Below are positions 43,793-54,297 of a stretch of 64,000 nt of DNA, one piece after another; the stretch's first letter is position 1, and every line of letters begins with the position of its first letter. The notes under the pieces were generated by a model. The model did no database searches. It was not told the DNA's origin and saw nothing but the letters and a program-made list of their open reading frames with translations. This DNA is from an uncultured bacterium (lineage in GTDB: Bacteria; Desulfobacterota; Binatia; UBA1149; CAITLU01): contig CAITLU010000012.1 of NCBI GenBank assembly GCA_903893315.1, forward strand, positions 62,001 to 126,000. The letters are read 5' to 3'. A program made the translations under genes and the position numbers.

Positions 43793-44839
43793 CTAGCGTC
43801 CGAATTCCGCGGTGGGCGGTGACCGGAAGCTCAGTTGTTCGTCGCTGCGCGGGTGGCGAAACGCGAGTTCAACGGCACGCAATGCGATTGCGGTCGAAGC
43901 GGCTTGTCCGGGTAGCGAAGACTCTTGGCGCATGCGTGCTGCATCATCAGTGCCTTCGGCTGCAGTAGAATACCGGGAAGAATACAGGCGATCGCCGACG
44001 ATGGAGTGACCGATGCCGGCCAGATGGGCTCTGATTTGATGGGTGCGACCGGACAGCGGTTCGATGTCGAGCAGGGTCCGATCTTCGAAGCGTTGGACGA
44101 CGCTCCAGCAGGTGACGGCGCTTTGACCGCCGCATTCGGTGGAGAGCCGGCCTCGCCGGTAGTCGCAGCAAGGGTCGCGTCCGAGTGGATCGTCGATGAT
44201 TCCCGCTGCTTCGCGCACATTGCCTAGCACCATTGCGCGGTAACGCCGCCGAAGCCCGCCGCGTTGTTGCAGGCGGACGAGCGCGTCTTTCATCATGGGG
44301 CCCTTGGCTACCAGCAGCAGTCCGGCTGTAGGCCGGTCGAGACGCTGCACGATGTGCGGCCGCCAGCCGCCCCACGGTCGATTGGTGCGCGCGCCTGCGT
44401 GAAATATCAGCGCGCCGAGCAGCGTGGCAGCGCGGTGGGCGCCGAGCGGGTGGACGTGAACTCCGGCGGCCTTTTCGACCACCAGCAAGTCCTCGTCCTC
44501 GTGGTGCACGCGGAGCGTAGTACTCCACGGCGTGATCCATCGGCCGCTCGTTTTAAGCGCTGCCAATGCCGGTGACGCGACGCCAATCCTGTCGCCCGGG
44601 GTGAGCAGATCGTAGGTGCGACCGGTGGTGTCATTGCCATTGTGACGGATACGCACGAAGCCCGAGGTGATGAGAGTTCCGACCTCGCGGCCGGGCACTG
44701 CTATCAGCCGCGCCTTCAGATAGTCGACCAGCCGCGTCGGGGCTTCTATCTGTGAGACTTCATGTTCGCTGTCCATATCCGCGGCCAGCGCGCTCGCGAA
44801 TTCGTCGCCGGCAAGAGTCGACTCGTAGGGTGTTGGCAT
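43793..44839 (-). CDS. RluA-family RNA pseudouridine synthase
   Basis: 348 residues from the ATG at 44839; the frame extends to a TTG at 44875. An S4-like N-terminal region (VDYLKARLIAVPGREVGTLITSG) precedes the catalytic domain with VVEKAAGVHVHP, the catalytic Asp in VQRLDRPTAGLLLVAK, and the SGRTHQIRAHLAGIGHSIVGD motif. Isomerises uridines in 23S rRNA or tRNA; specific target (RluC/RluD type) not determined. Confidence 0.92.
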   Translation of the reverse strand: MPTPYESTLAGDEFASALAADMDSEHEVSQIEAPTRLVDYLKARLIAVPGREVGTLITSGFVRIRHNGNDTTGRTYDLLTPGDRIGVASPALAALKTSGRWITPWSTTLRVHHEDEDLLVVEKAAGVHVHPLGAHRAATLLGALIFHAGARTNRPWGGWRPHIVQRLDRPTAGLLLVAKGPMMKDALVRLQQRGGLRRRYRAMVLGNVREAAGIIDDPLGRDPCCDYRRGRLSTECGGQSAVTCWSVVQRFEDRTLLDIEPLSGRTHQIRAHLAGIGHSIVGDRLYSSRYSTAAEGTDDAARMRQESSLPGQAASTAIALRAVELAFRHPRSDEQLSFRSPPTAEFGR

Positions 44840-44966
44840 CGGGGTTATTGGGGCCAGACACTGGGCGGAAAACAATGGGTCGTTCGAGTCCGACGGCGCA
44901 CGCCTTTCTGCGAGGGAAGCCGAAGCAGCGTTCGCACGGGCCGGCTTTTCAGACGCCTCCCGATGG

Positions 44967-46007
44967 TCACGTCCTTTGCTTCTCCCGGATCTTGCGTTCC
45001 TTCGGCGATTCCTCGGCGCTGCGCCGTCTCAGGACCAAGGCTCGGGTCTTCCCGATTCCCTTGAGCTTCACCTCGTGCATTTCGCGGAGCGTGAACGAAT
45101 CGTCCGTATCCAGGCGCCGCCCGAATTCGTCGGAAACCAGCACTGTTCCGGGATGTGCGATGCCGACGAGCCGGCTCGCCAGGTTTACGGTCTTGCCGTA
45201 AAGGTCGCCTTCCCACGCAAGCATCGGTCCGAGCGCGACACCGACGCGCGCGTCAGGAAGCAAATCGTCTGCTTTGCATGCTTCTGCCAGGGCGAGCGCT
45301 GTTTCTGCCATCGCTCGCGGGTCGGAGTTGCTGAACATGACTTCGTCGCCGAGCATCTTGATGACACGGCCACCGCGATCCGGGATTTCCTGATAGGCGA
45401 TGATCTCAAAGCGATCGACCATCTGTGCCAGTTCGTTCTCGGAGATTTGCTGGCTGACTGATGTGAAGTCGACGAGATCGGCGAACCCGATGGCGCCAGA
45501 CTCGAGGTCCCCGTCACTGCTGCCGCCCGCACCGATCACGGTTTGCGAGATCGCGGCCAGCAGATGGCGGCGCCACACGTACTCGAGGAACGGGACGTGA
45601 CTCTCGACGAGTGATTCGGCGAGGGTCGCTATCACGTCGGCGATTTCACTGTCGGAAAGATCGACAGACCGTGCGGCGTCGGTGATCTCGCCGGCGATCG
45701 ATGAGACGTGCATGGTCGCGATCCTGGCGAGGGACTGGCCGGTTGCTCGCGCCATCTGCAGAAGCACTTCCGGGTCGGACTTACGGTCCTGGAACAGACG
45801 CGAGATGAAGCGAAGGACGTCGGCATCCTTACGCGTGAATACTCGCTCGTCGGCCGATACGGACGGAAAGCCGAGAGCCTGCCAGAGCCGCCTCGCGTGT
45901 TCTACGGGGATGCCGGACAGGGCGGAGACCTCTGCACCGCTGAGCTCGAGTTTGCCCAGTATCGCCGCGCTCGCGGTCTCCAATACCCTGTCTGCTCTCT
46001 GTGTCAT
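44967..46007 (-). CDS. Class III adenylate/guanylate cyclase
   Basis: 346 residues. Residues about 1-165 form the adenylate-cyclase regulatory region common in Actinobacteria and Myxococcota. The catalytic domain starts at about 170: the first metal Asp is in GFADLVDFT, the second in KMLGDEVMF, and GKTVNLASRL supplies the adenine/transition-state Asn-Arg. Makes cAMP (or cGMP). Divergent from the PAS-LuxR gene with a 232-nt AT-richer region between them. Confidence 0.88.
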   Translation of the reverse strand: MTQRADRVLETASAAILGKLELSGAEVSALSGIPVEHARRLWQALGFPSVSADERVFTRKDADVLRFISRLFQDRKSDPEVLLQMARATGQSLARIATMHVSSIAGEITDAARSVDLSDSEIADVIATLAESLVESHVPFLEYVWRRHLLAAISQTVIGAGGSSDGDLESGAIGFADLVDFTSVSQQISENELAQMVDRFEIIAYQEIPDRGGRVIKMLGDEVMFSNSDPRAMAETALALAEACKADDLLPDARVGVALGPMLAWEGDLYGKTVNLASRLVGIAHPGTVLVSDEFGRRLDTDDSFTLREMHEVKLKGIGKTRALVLRRRSAEESPKERKIREKQRT

Positions 46008-46239
46008 GTCTTTGAGTTCATGTCCTATACCCGATTGAGCGATACCGCTCGGATCGGCTGATTATAACGCCCCCGTTCGATGCTGTCTGGCCGAGCAAAT
46101 CGAAAAACAACTGACCACGAATTCTGCGTAATTATGCGGATAGAAAGGGAAACATCATAGTCGCGCAGGAGTTTATCGTGCTACCAAAGTCAGTTGGTTT
46201 GGGGTTGGTTTCAAGTCTTGCGTCGGGAGAGAGGTCGGG

Positions 46240-46881
46240 ATGTTTTCCCTGGACGTTTTCGAGAATAGCCGAGAAGCCGTCCTGGCGGTTGATGAGAACG
46301 GGGTGGTCATCATGATCAACCGTGCGGCAGCCTCGTTGTTTGGGGTTGACCGTCGCAGGGTTCGCGGAATGCGGTGTTGGCAGACGGCACGGCTGCTCAC
46401 TGAAGACGGGGCTCCATTGTGCCGTCCTTTATGTCAAATCCAGAAGGAATTGTGTGGTAACGACCGCCCTGTGGCTCGTGACCTGGTGATTTTTCACTCA
46501 TCCCGAGGCGAGAGGATCGTGCTCGATTGTTTGACCATCCCCAGGATAGCGAAGGCTTCAAAGCGGTCGGCCTGCCTTCACCTGATGGCCCCGACGATTT
46601 CCATGGTCTCGGGTTTACCCGACGTTTCCGCAACGAAAGGTGCTTTTGCTGATCGGCCGATGACCAAAGACATCGTGGCGAGAATGCTGACCGCGCGTGA
46701 GGTCGAAATTCTCGAACTCCTGTCACGGGGGCGCCGAACCAGGGATGCCGCAACCTTGCTCTCGGTGAGCGTCGCCACCGTCCGCAACCATATCGAGCAT
46801 ATCCACTCCAAGCTTGGAGTCCATCGCCGCATCGATGCGGTCTTGCTGTGGTTGGCTTCTGCGGAGACGCCTCGATCCTAG
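46240..46881 (+). CDS. PAS-LuxR transcriptional regulator with Cys cluster
   Basis: 213 residues; GAGAGAGG precedes the ATG. A PAS domain covers about residues 5-115 and the LuxR helix-turn-helix about 147-210 (LTAREVEILELLSRGRRTRDAATLL, VRNHIEHIHSKLGVHRR). The PAS domain carries Cys46, Cys61, Cys65 and Cys72 (RCW, CRPLCQ, LCG), a spacing suited to metal or Fe-S binding. Likely a redox- or gas-sensing regulator; target genes unknown, with the divergent cyclase as a candidate. Confidence 0.85.
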   Translation: MFSLDVFENSREAVLAVDENGVVIMINRAAASLFGVDRRRVRGMRCWQTARLLTEDGAPLCRPLCQIQKELCGNDRPVARDLVIFHSSRGERIVLDCLTIPRIAKASKRSACLHLMAPTISMVSGLPDVSATKGAFADRPMTKDIVARMLTAREVEILELLSRGRRTRDAATLLSVSVATVRNHIEHIHSKLGVHRRIDAVLLWLASAETPRS

Positions 46882-46901
46882 CACTGACAGCGACTTTGTC
46901 T

Positions 46902-46918
46902 GGACCTGAATTAGGTCC
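46902..46918. terminator. Short hairpin between luxR-type gene and rplS
   Basis: GGACCT (46902-46907), loop GAATT, AGGTCC (46913-46918) in the convergent 160-nt gap. Six base pairs, no T-tract; a weak terminator candidate. Confidence 0.3.
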
Positions 46919-47041
46919 GTGCAAAACCTACCAGCTGGTTAACCGGCATGAGATCGGAATCGATGGCAGGATGACCGGGAGCGACGGCAAGACCGACGCA
47001 TCCTCCTGGTTTCCGAGCGGGCGGCCGCGCCGGTTGCAGTC

Positions 47042-47392
47042 TCAGACCTTGATCTTGCGCTCTTTGATGCGGGCGGCTTTTCCGGAAAGATCGCGAAGAT
47101 AGAAGAGGCGGCTACGACGTACCTCGCCGAGGCTCTTTACTTCAATCTTGTCGATGCGGGGCGAGTGCAGCGGGAAGGTACGCTCGACGCCTACTCCGTA
47201 TGAGTTCTTGCGTACCGTGAACGTGCTGCGGATGGCGCCGCGGCTGCGGCGAATGCAGACGCCTTCGAACACCTGCACCCTCTCCTTGTCGCCCTCGACG
47301 ATACGGGCGTGCACGCGCAGCGTGTCACCCGGGCGAAAATCGGGAATGTCGGAACGGATTTGCTCCGCATTGAGGGCCTTAATGACGTCCAC
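47042..47392 (-). CDS. rplS: Ribosomal protein bL19
   Basis: 116 residues, normal length, with GTG start at 47392 and AGGAG 7 nt upstream. Motifs [30 protein letters not shown] and [30 protein letters not shown] are diagnostic. Located at the 30S-50S subunit interface. Last gene of the rpsP-khpA-rimM-trmD-methyltransferase-rplS operon. Confidence 0.97.
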   Translation of the reverse strand: MDVIKALNAEQIRSDIPDFRPGDTLRVHARIVEGDKERVQVFEGVCIRRSRGAIRSTFTVRKNSYGVGVERTFPLHSPRIDKIEVKSLGEVRRSRLFYLRDLSGKAARIKERKIKV

Positions 47393-47425
47393 TGGGGGCT
47401 CCTTGAAAGTGTCGAGTCGTGAGTA

Positions 47426-48028
47426 CTACCGCGGACACCTTAGGCGGTCAAGGATTATGGCCGCCGCGGCTCGCACTGAAAGATGATTGTATGCTGAGGG
47501 TCCACGCAGGGGATCGAGGGCATAGTGGCAGCGGTCCAGAATCTCTTCGGTCAGACCCCAGCCGGTACCCAGAAGCAAGAGCCACGGTTCGTCGCCTTCA
47601 GTGTTGGACGAATCCTCGATCCGCTCCCGAAGAGCATCGTAAGTGATCGGTACATTGGAGCTATCGGCACCGGGTCCGGCGCTGCGTGACCTTGCGGAAC
47701 TGGAGACGAGCAGTGGAAGGCGGCCGTGGCGCCGTTCGATGTCGATCTCGACGCCCTCCAGGTTCGCTTCCAGGTGGACCAGGGCGAGAGCCTGGGAACG
47801 CGACGGGTTATAGTCGCGACCCTCACCCTCCTCCCAATGGTGGATGATGCGGCGGACCAGCGCTCTGAGGGCATCGACCGGAGTTACCACATAGAAGCCG
47901 GCAACGCCGTAGGTACAGCAGCTTCGAGCGATGTCGTGGACGTCGATGTTGGTGACGGCGCTGGTGACCACGTCGTGGTTCTTGTCGTAGACCGGATAGT
48001 GGATCAGCGCGACGTATAAGGAGCCCAA
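47426..48028 (-). CDS. SPOUT-class RNA methyltransferase (COG4752 type)
   Basis: 200 residues from a TTG start at 48028 (GAGG nearby); no ATG/GTG alternative keeps the conserved LYVALIHYPVYDKN start. Features DVHDIARSCCTYGVAGFYVVTP and LLLGTGWGLTEEI, the knotted SAM-binding region. This family often sits between trmD and rplS in delta-proteobacterial and Aquificota genomes. Target RNA is unknown. Confidence 0.85.
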   Translation of the reverse strand: MGSLYVALIHYPVYDKNHDVVTSAVTNIDVHDIARSCCTYGVAGFYVVTPVDALRALVRRIIHHWEEGEGRDYNPSRSQALALVHLEANLEGVEIDIERRHGRLPLLVSSSARSRSAGPGADSSNVPITYDALRERIEDSSNTEGDEPWLLLLGTGWGLTEEILDRCHYALDPLRGPSAYNHLSVRAAAAIILDRLRCPR

Positions 48029-48061
48029 GATCAGTCCTCGCCTTCTCGTGGTTTCATGGCG

Positions 48062-48760
48062 TCATCGCGTCAGATGGCGTCGTTGGGCCAGGTCGGGACG
48101 TCGAGCGCTGGTTCTTTCTTCCGACTGGCCCCGCCGCCAGCGTGCAATAGCGGCGTGGTTGCCCGACGTGAGGATGGGCGGGACGGTCATCCCGCGAAAC
48201 TCGGCCGGGCGCGTGTACTGAGGGTACTCGAGAAGGTCTGGATCCGAGAACGACTCGCAGGTCGGTGATTCCGCGCTGCCGAGTACTCCTGGCACCAATC
48301 GCGAAACCGTGTCGATGATTGTCAGGGCGCCGATTTCACCGCCTGTGAGCACGTAATCTCCTACCGAAAGTTCCTCGTCGAAAAGAGGGCGGACGCGTTC
48401 GTCGACACCTTCATAGCGCCCGCAAAAAAGCAGCAGTGACATATTGGTTGATGCCAGTCTCGTGGCTTCGGCCTGACGGAACGGGGTTCCCTGAGGAGTA
48501 AGCAGGATGCTCCGCTCCGGGGCGTATCGCGCAGTGATGTCTTCGACGGCGGCGTAGATCGGTTCTGGACGCATCACCATGCCGGGGCCTCCTCCGTATG
48601 GAGAATCGTCGACGGGGTGAGGGCTACCGCCCGTGTAGTCGCGGAGTTGATGAGCGCGTATGACCAGGATGCCGCTCTCCAGCGCGCGTCCGAGCACGCC
48701 GACGCGAGCACCGGCCTCGATGAATTCGGGGAACAGCGTGACGACGTCGAAGGTGATCAT
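48062..48760 (-). CDS. trmD: tRNA (guanine-N1-)-methyltransferase TrmD
   Basis: 232 residues. MITFDVVTLFPEF start, the Asp/Ser-rich PHPVDDSPYGGGPGMVMRPEP loop, FCGRYEGVDERV and YVLTGGEIGAL, the trefoil-knot SAM site. Methylates G37 of tRNAs with G36, preventing frameshifts. Start overlaps the rimM stop by 4 nt. Confidence 0.97.
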   Translation of the reverse strand: MITFDVVTLFPEFIEAGARVGVLGRALESGILVIRAHQLRDYTGGSPHPVDDSPYGGGPGMVMRPEPIYAAVEDITARYAPERSILLTPQGTPFRQAEATRLASTNMSLLLFCGRYEGVDERVRPLFDEELSVGDYVLTGGEIGALTIIDTVSRLVPGVLGSAESPTCESFSDPDLLEYPQYTRPAEFRGMTVPPILTSGNHAAIARWRRGQSEERTSARRPDLAQRRHLTR

Positions 48761-49320
48761 TCTACCTTGGGCTCGCGCCGGGCTTTGGGAGCCTTTGGGG
48801 CCTCGGGGTATTCGATGGCTTCTGCGACTACCGTCACGCGTTTTGCCTGGAGATCAACGGCGACGACCGCGTGTGAAACGGCTGGAACCAGGAACTCTCC
48901 GTCCTGGCCGACAACGACGTAGACGTCGTTGGCTCCAGTTTCGACGATTTCCGCGATGGTTCCGAGCAGGCGACCCTTGCCCGTTACGACTTCGAGTCCG
49001 AGCAGGTCGGCGTCGAAGAACTCACCTTCGTTCAGGCAGGAGAGGTCGGTGCGTGAGGCTCGCACCACCGCGCCGGTCAGCGCCGCGGCTTCGTCGCGGT
49101 CGTCGACGCCCTCCAGGAAAACCCGGAGCCCTTCGCCCACGGCGCCGCACTCACGTATCTTTACGAAGCGGCGAGTTTCGCCGACCGTGAGTTCGAGCGT
49201 GAGACCGCATCGAAGGTCGGCTGCGATGGAGGCATCGCAACGGAGGAAAAACGCACCGCGGACGCCGTGCGGACGGCCTACCCGACCGACGACTATTAGG
49301 CCGTCGCTGCCGGCAGCCAC
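48757..49320 (-). CDS. rimM: 16S rRNA processing protein RimM
   Basis: 187 residues from the GTG at 49320; a TTG at 49329 is an alternative. The N-terminal IVVGRVGRPHGVRGAFFL and C-terminal PRC-barrel segment NDVYVVVGQDGEFLVPAVSHAV are characteristic. Assists 30S head maturation by binding uS19. The C-terminal KAPKARREPKVE tail is basic. Confidence 0.94.
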   Translation of the reverse strand: MAAGSDGLIVVGRVGRPHGVRGAFFLRCDASIAADLRCGLTLELTVGETRRFVKIRECGAVGEGLRVFLEGVDDRDEAAALTGAVVRASRTDLSCLNEGEFFDADLLGLEVVTGKGRLLGTIAEIVETGANDVYVVVGQDGEFLVPAVSHAVVAVDLQAKRVTVVAEAIEYPEAPKAPKARREPKVE

Positions 49321-49330
49321 AGGCGGCAAA

Positions 49331-49564
49331 TTACTCCTCGATGATTTCGAGGGCGGCCTTGAGGTTGGTGCGCGAAGCGGCCGCGTTGATGATGGTCCGC
49401 AGGGACTTGGCGGTGCGTCCCTGCTTTCCGATGACACGGCCGAGGTCCTCTTTGTGGACACGAAGCTCGATGGTGGTTGCATTCTCAGCCACCGTCTCGT
49501 GCACCTCTACCGACTCGGGGTGAGTGACGAGGTTGCGAGCCAGGAATTCAACCAGCTCGCGCAA
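49331..49564 (-). CDS. khpA: KH-domain RNA-binding protein KhpA
   Basis: 77 residues from a TTG at 49564, chosen because it yields the family start RELVEFLARNLV; the frame extends further upstream without similarity. The KH motif is GRVIGKQGRTAKSLRTII. Small KH protein that with KhpB (Jag/EloR) binds RNA and affects cell elongation. Between rpsP and rimM as usual. Confidence 0.92.
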   Translation of the reverse strand: MRELVEFLARNLVTHPESVEVHETVAENATTIELRVHKEDLGRVIGKQGRTAKSLRTIINAAASRTNLKAALEIIEE

Positions 49565-49578
49565 GGAGGCGTTGGCCT

Positions 49579-49824
49579 TCAGGCTGCAACTCCCGCCTGC
49601 TTCATGAGCTTGGCCACGATTGGCGTCGGCTTTGCGCCCTTCTTGATCCATGCTCCAATCTTCTCCGCGTCAAGTTTCACCTCGGCGGGTTCCGTTAGAG
49701 GGTTGTAGCTGCCTACTTGTGTGAGGTTGCGCCCATCGCGGGGCGCCCGGACATCGGCAACGACGATCCGGTAGTAAGGTCTTTTTTTGCTGCCATGCCG
49801 GGCAAGGCGGATCTTGACGGACAT
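49579..49824 (-). CDS. rpsP: Ribosomal protein bS16
   Basis: 81 residues beginning [22 protein letters not shown], the family signature, with [13 protein letters not shown] next. First gene of the rpsP-to-rplS operon; the preceding 113 nt up to the groEL terminator must contain its promoter, though I see no clear -35/-10 pair. Confidence 0.97.
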   Translation of the reverse strand: MSVKIRLARHGSKKRPYYRIVVADVRAPRDGRNLTQVGSYNPLTEPAEVKLDAEKIGAWIKKGAKPTPIVAKLMKQAGVAA

Positions 49825-49935
49825 TCTGTTACTAGGTCTCCTGTGGCTCGGAATCCGACCCTTTCAGCACTATCTCCACGCTTTGTAAACACGCGAGACG
49901 GGTTGCCGTCATTGCGACCGCCCGGGCCGGTCTAA

Positions 49936-49984
49936 AAGAAGAGGCCCCCGCCCTCGGGCTTTCGCTCGAAGGCGGGGGCCTCTT
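49936..49984 (-). terminator. Strong terminator after groEL
   Basis: AAGAGGCCCCCGCC (49939-49952) pairs with GGCGGGGGCCTCTT (49971-49984), a 14-bp stem. On the minus strand it is followed by a T-rich run (TCTTCTTTTAGA reading), so it terminates groEL transcription 75 nt after its stop. Confidence 0.85.
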
Positions 49985-50059
49985 GACGTGCTCCACTTCT
50001 TTGTCCCACGAACCGACGAGGTATCCCGCGTCGCTGTCCGGGTCCAAAGCCGTGAGGTT

Positions 50060-51712
<1,653 letters not shown>

Positions 51713-51746
51713 TTAGAATCTCCTTCGATCAGGATGGTAGAGGGGT

Positions 51747-52034
51747 TCAGTCGAGCACGCCGAGGACGTCGTCCTCGCGCATGATCAGGTGCTCGACCCC
51801 GTTCAGGGTGACTTCGCTGCCGGAGTATTTTCCGAACAGGATGCGGTCACCCTTCTTCAACGTAAGCTTGTGGATTTTGCCGTCGTCGCCGAGGCGGCCT
51901 TCGCCAACGGCAATAACTTTTCCCTCTTGGGGCTTCTCTTTGGCGGTATCCGGAATGAAAAGCCCGCCGGGGGTCTTCTCTTCTTCCTGGACCCGCCGTA
52001 CGAGGATGCGGTCGTACAATGGGCGGATGTTCAT
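51747..52034 (-). CDS. groS: Co-chaperonin GroES
   Basis: 95 residues from the ATG at 52034, with AGGAGG (complement of 52047-52052) upstream. [20 protein letters not shown] start, the mobile loop [16 protein letters not shown] and the KYSGSEV motif are typical. Caps GroEL. A longer in-frame extension upstream has no similarity. Confidence 0.98.
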   Translation of the reverse strand: MNIRPLYDRILVRRVQEEEKTPGGLFIPDTAKEKPQEGKVIAVGEGRLGDDGKIHKLTLKKGDRILFGKYSGSEVTLNGVEHLIMREDDVLGVLD

Positions 52035-52046
52035 CGGTTCTCGTTG

Positions 52047-52174
52047 CCTCCTGAGTGCGTCGGCCGACTTGATGTCGGCCGTCCGGAATTTCGTTCTTCT
52101 CTGAGCCCCGAGCCCTGAAACGGACCGGGGATCCAAGACGGCCTCAACGCTAAGTCTGTCAGGCGGGGTGTCAA
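52047..52174 (-). promoter_or_regulatory. groES leader: hairpin before Shine-Dalgarno and possible -35
   Basis: CGGCCGAC (52061-52068), loop of 5, GTCGGCCG (52074-52081) forms an 8-bp stem only 8 nt before the AGGAGG. Further up, a TTGACA on the minus strand (52169-52174) could be a -35, but the matching -10 is poor. No CIRCE element (TTAGCACTC-N9-GAGTGCTAA) is found. Confidence 0.35.
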
Positions 52175-52292
52175 GGCGAGCCGCGGAAAAACGTCGGCCC
52201 GGTTGGCCTTCGTGGTTCACGCTTGGCGAGTCGGCGAAGGGACGGCCATGAAAGCCCTCGGGTCTGGCGACCGGAGGGCTTGCCCGTTGTCG

Positions 52293-52565
52293 CTATTGTC
52301 GCTTGGCGAGCTGCTCGCTGTACTGGCGGTACAGAAGATCCCACTCGCGACTACCCTCCGGGACCTTTCGGCTCAGCGAGGCGATGCGGGCTCGCACGGC
52401 GTGGTCGAGGGTAAGGCCATCGGGACTCAGCGCCGTTTGAAGACGGGCCGCCACTCGCTTGACCGCTCCGCCCGGGCTCAGCACCTCGACGCCGGGGGCC
52501 GCTTTGATTGCCTTCATGACCGCCAGGGCCAGGGCTTCGATACGGGCTTCGCTCAGGTTCTCCAT
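52293..52565 (-). CDS. DUF507 family protein (second copy in tandem)
   Basis: 90 residues from the ATG at 52565. Contains ALAVMKAIKAAPGVEVLSPGG near the start and a C-terminal SREWDLLYRQYSEQLAKRQ. DUF507 proteins are small helical proteins of unknown function, typically in tandem pairs in delta-proteobacterial lineages. Begins 11 nt after the first copy ends. The two share the domain but only low similarity. Confidence 0.8.
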   Translation of the reverse strand: MENLSEARIEALALAVMKAIKAAPGVEVLSPGGAVKRVAARLQTALSPDGLTLDHAVRARIASLSRKVPEGSREWDLLYRQYSEQLAKRQ

Positions 52566-52576
52566 TCGGACTTCCC

Positions 52577-52855
52577 TTACAGCACGAAGCCGCGTTGTTT
52601 GGCGATGCGTTCGCGGAGCCCTCTCAGCAGGCGGGCTGGGTCGAGTTCGGTACTCTGACGCCCCATCGCCTGCAGGGTTTTTTCCGCTTCCACGTCGATC
52701 GACGCCTCTTCGGCGAAGTTGGCGGCGATCGCGTTGGCAGCGGCGGCCGCAATTTTCGACATATCCCCGCGCACGACCGGAGGGTCGTTGCGGCACAGGT
52801 CGCTGGCTATGGAGATGGCGAGGCGGTGAATCTGATCTCTGGTAAGGCCTCTCAC
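52577..52855 (-). CDS. DUF507 family protein (first copy in tandem)
   Basis: 92 residues from the GTG at 52855, giving the family-like start RGLTRDQIHRLAISI. DUF507 C-terminal feature RGLRERIAKQRGFVL is present. Lies upstream of its paralogue, then groES/groEL on the same strand, with a 258-nt gap before groES. Confidence 0.8.
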   Translation of the reverse strand: MRGLTRDQIHRLAISIASDLCRNDPPVVRGDMSKIAAAAANAIAANFAEEASIDVEAEKTLQAMGRQSTELDPARLLRGLRERIAKQRGFVL

Positions 52856-52988
52856 TGGCGTAAGTGTGGGGGTTGGAACCGGCGCGATCAAGCCAATCGC
52901 CGATCGCCGATTATTCTTTCGGTTTGTGAGCGACGCTTGCTCGCAGATCCTGGAGGACGCTTCGGGGAAGCTCTATCCTACGGGCGCA

Positions 52989-54179
52989 ATGCCCGCTCTC
53001 TGGAATGACGCCGCCCGTGTCTTGGATGAGGCCGTCGCCGCGGGCGTTTTTCCCGGCGCCTGCGCCCTCGTGGCTCGCGGCGACAGCGAGGTGTTCGAGT
53101 ACTCCTGCGGCACGTTGGCCCTTCCTGCGTCGGACCGTGCCGTCACTTGTGCGACGGTCTGGGACCTCGCTTCGCTGACGAAGCCGTTGGTGACGGTTGC
53201 ACTGGTCCTGGTTTTGATCGACCGCGGCCACCTGCATTTCGACGATCGGGTTGTCGATCTGCTGCCAGCCTTCGGCGCTGGCAGTGACCTGCGCCGACAC
53301 GCGGTGACATTGCGGCACCTGCTGCACCACGACTCTGGACTGCCGGCCCATCGGCGGTTCTTCGAAGCATTTCCACGCTTATTAGAGAATCCGTCCGCAT
53401 CCGCAGCGCAGGTCGGGAATCGTCGGCACATATTCGAGCAGGTCATGGCTGAGCCGCTCGAACGGGATCCCGGTACCGAGAGCGTCTACAGCGATCTCGG
53501 ATTCCTGGTGCTCGGTGCCTTGGTCGAGAGCGTGACCGGTGAACGTATCGATCGCCTGGCCCGCCGATTCTTGTTTGATCCGCTGGAAATCGACGATGCC
53601 TGGTTCGTCGACGTTGCAGGGGTAGAGGCGAGTGGGGCGGGTAGAGCCGCGGGGAGTTCGGCCCTGCCACTGGAGCGTACGGCGGCCACCGGTCTTTGCC
53701 CCTGGCGCGGCCGCGTAATTCACGGTGTCGTCCAGGATGAAAATGCCTACGCGATGGGCGGCATCGCGCCCCACGCCGGACTCTTCGCGACCACGCGTGC
53801 GGTCCACGCATTGGCCTCGGAATGGTCGCTGGCTTCCGGCGACCAGGGGCGGGTTCTCGACGGCTCCCTGGTACGCCACGTCTGGGACCGCAACTCCGGC
53901 CGTGCGCGCTCGACCTGGGCGCTGGGCTGGGACACTCCTTCTGTCAGTGCGAGTTCGGCGGGAGTACGTGTGTCCGAGCAGGCGGTGGGCCATCTTGGTT
54001 ACACCGGAACTTCGCTGTGGATCGACCGCCGCCGCTCCGTGCACGTCGTGCTTCTGACCAACCGCATCGCATCGGATAGGAAGGGCGATGGTATTCGTGC
54101 GCTGCGCCCACGGTTTCACGACGCGGTTTCCAGGGCTCTCGACGAGGAACGGATCGACGGCGCCGGAGCGGCCAGGTGA
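52989..54179 (+). CDS. Serine hydrolase, beta-lactamase/PBP4*-like
   Basis: 396 residues from the ATG at 52989; GTG 52926 or ATG 52866 are longer options. All three motifs are present: SLTK in LASLTKPLVT, YSD in ESVYSDLGF and HLGYTGTS (HxG). This fits DD-peptidase-like or esterase class C enzymes. The following gene is mpl (peptidoglycan recycling), so muropeptide cleavage is a plausible role. No signal peptide, pointing to the cytoplasm. Confidence 0.85.
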   Translation: MPALWNDAARVLDEAVAAGVFPGACALVARGDSEVFEYSCGTLALPASDRAVTCATVWDLASLTKPLVTVALVLVLIDRGHLHFDDRVVDLLPAFGAGSDLRRHAVTLRHLLHHDSGLPAHRRFFEAFPRLLENPSASAAQVGNRRHIFEQVMAEPLERDPGTESVYSDLGFLVLGALVESVTGERIDRLARRFLFDPLEIDDAWFVDVAGVEASGAGRAAGSSALPLERTAATGLCPWRGRVIHGVVQDENAYAMGGIAPHAGLFATTRAVHALASEWSLASGDQGRVLDGSLVRHVWDRNSGRARSTWALGWDTPSVSASSAGVRVSEQAVGHLGYTGTSLWIDRRRSVHVVLLTNRIASDRKGDGIRALRPRFHDAVSRALDEERIDGAGAAR

Positions 54180-54297
54180 TGCGCCACGCTCGGGCGCCGG
54201 AACGAAACCCCAGCGATTCAGACCAGAGCACGACGATGGCGATGCAGGCGAGCGGCCGGATAGGACGCTGACGGGCCGAGGCTGAGGAGGAGAGGTC

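Noticed and set aside
46120-46150. GCGTAATTATGC near-palindrome before the PAS-LuxR gene as its operator
   Set aside because: Only a short imperfect dyad in AT-richer DNA; no second copy or clear promoter overlap.
52035-52292. CIRCE/HrcA operator before groES
   Set aside because: TTAGCACTC-N9-GAGTGCTAA is not present; only a GC hairpin and a lone TTGACA are seen.
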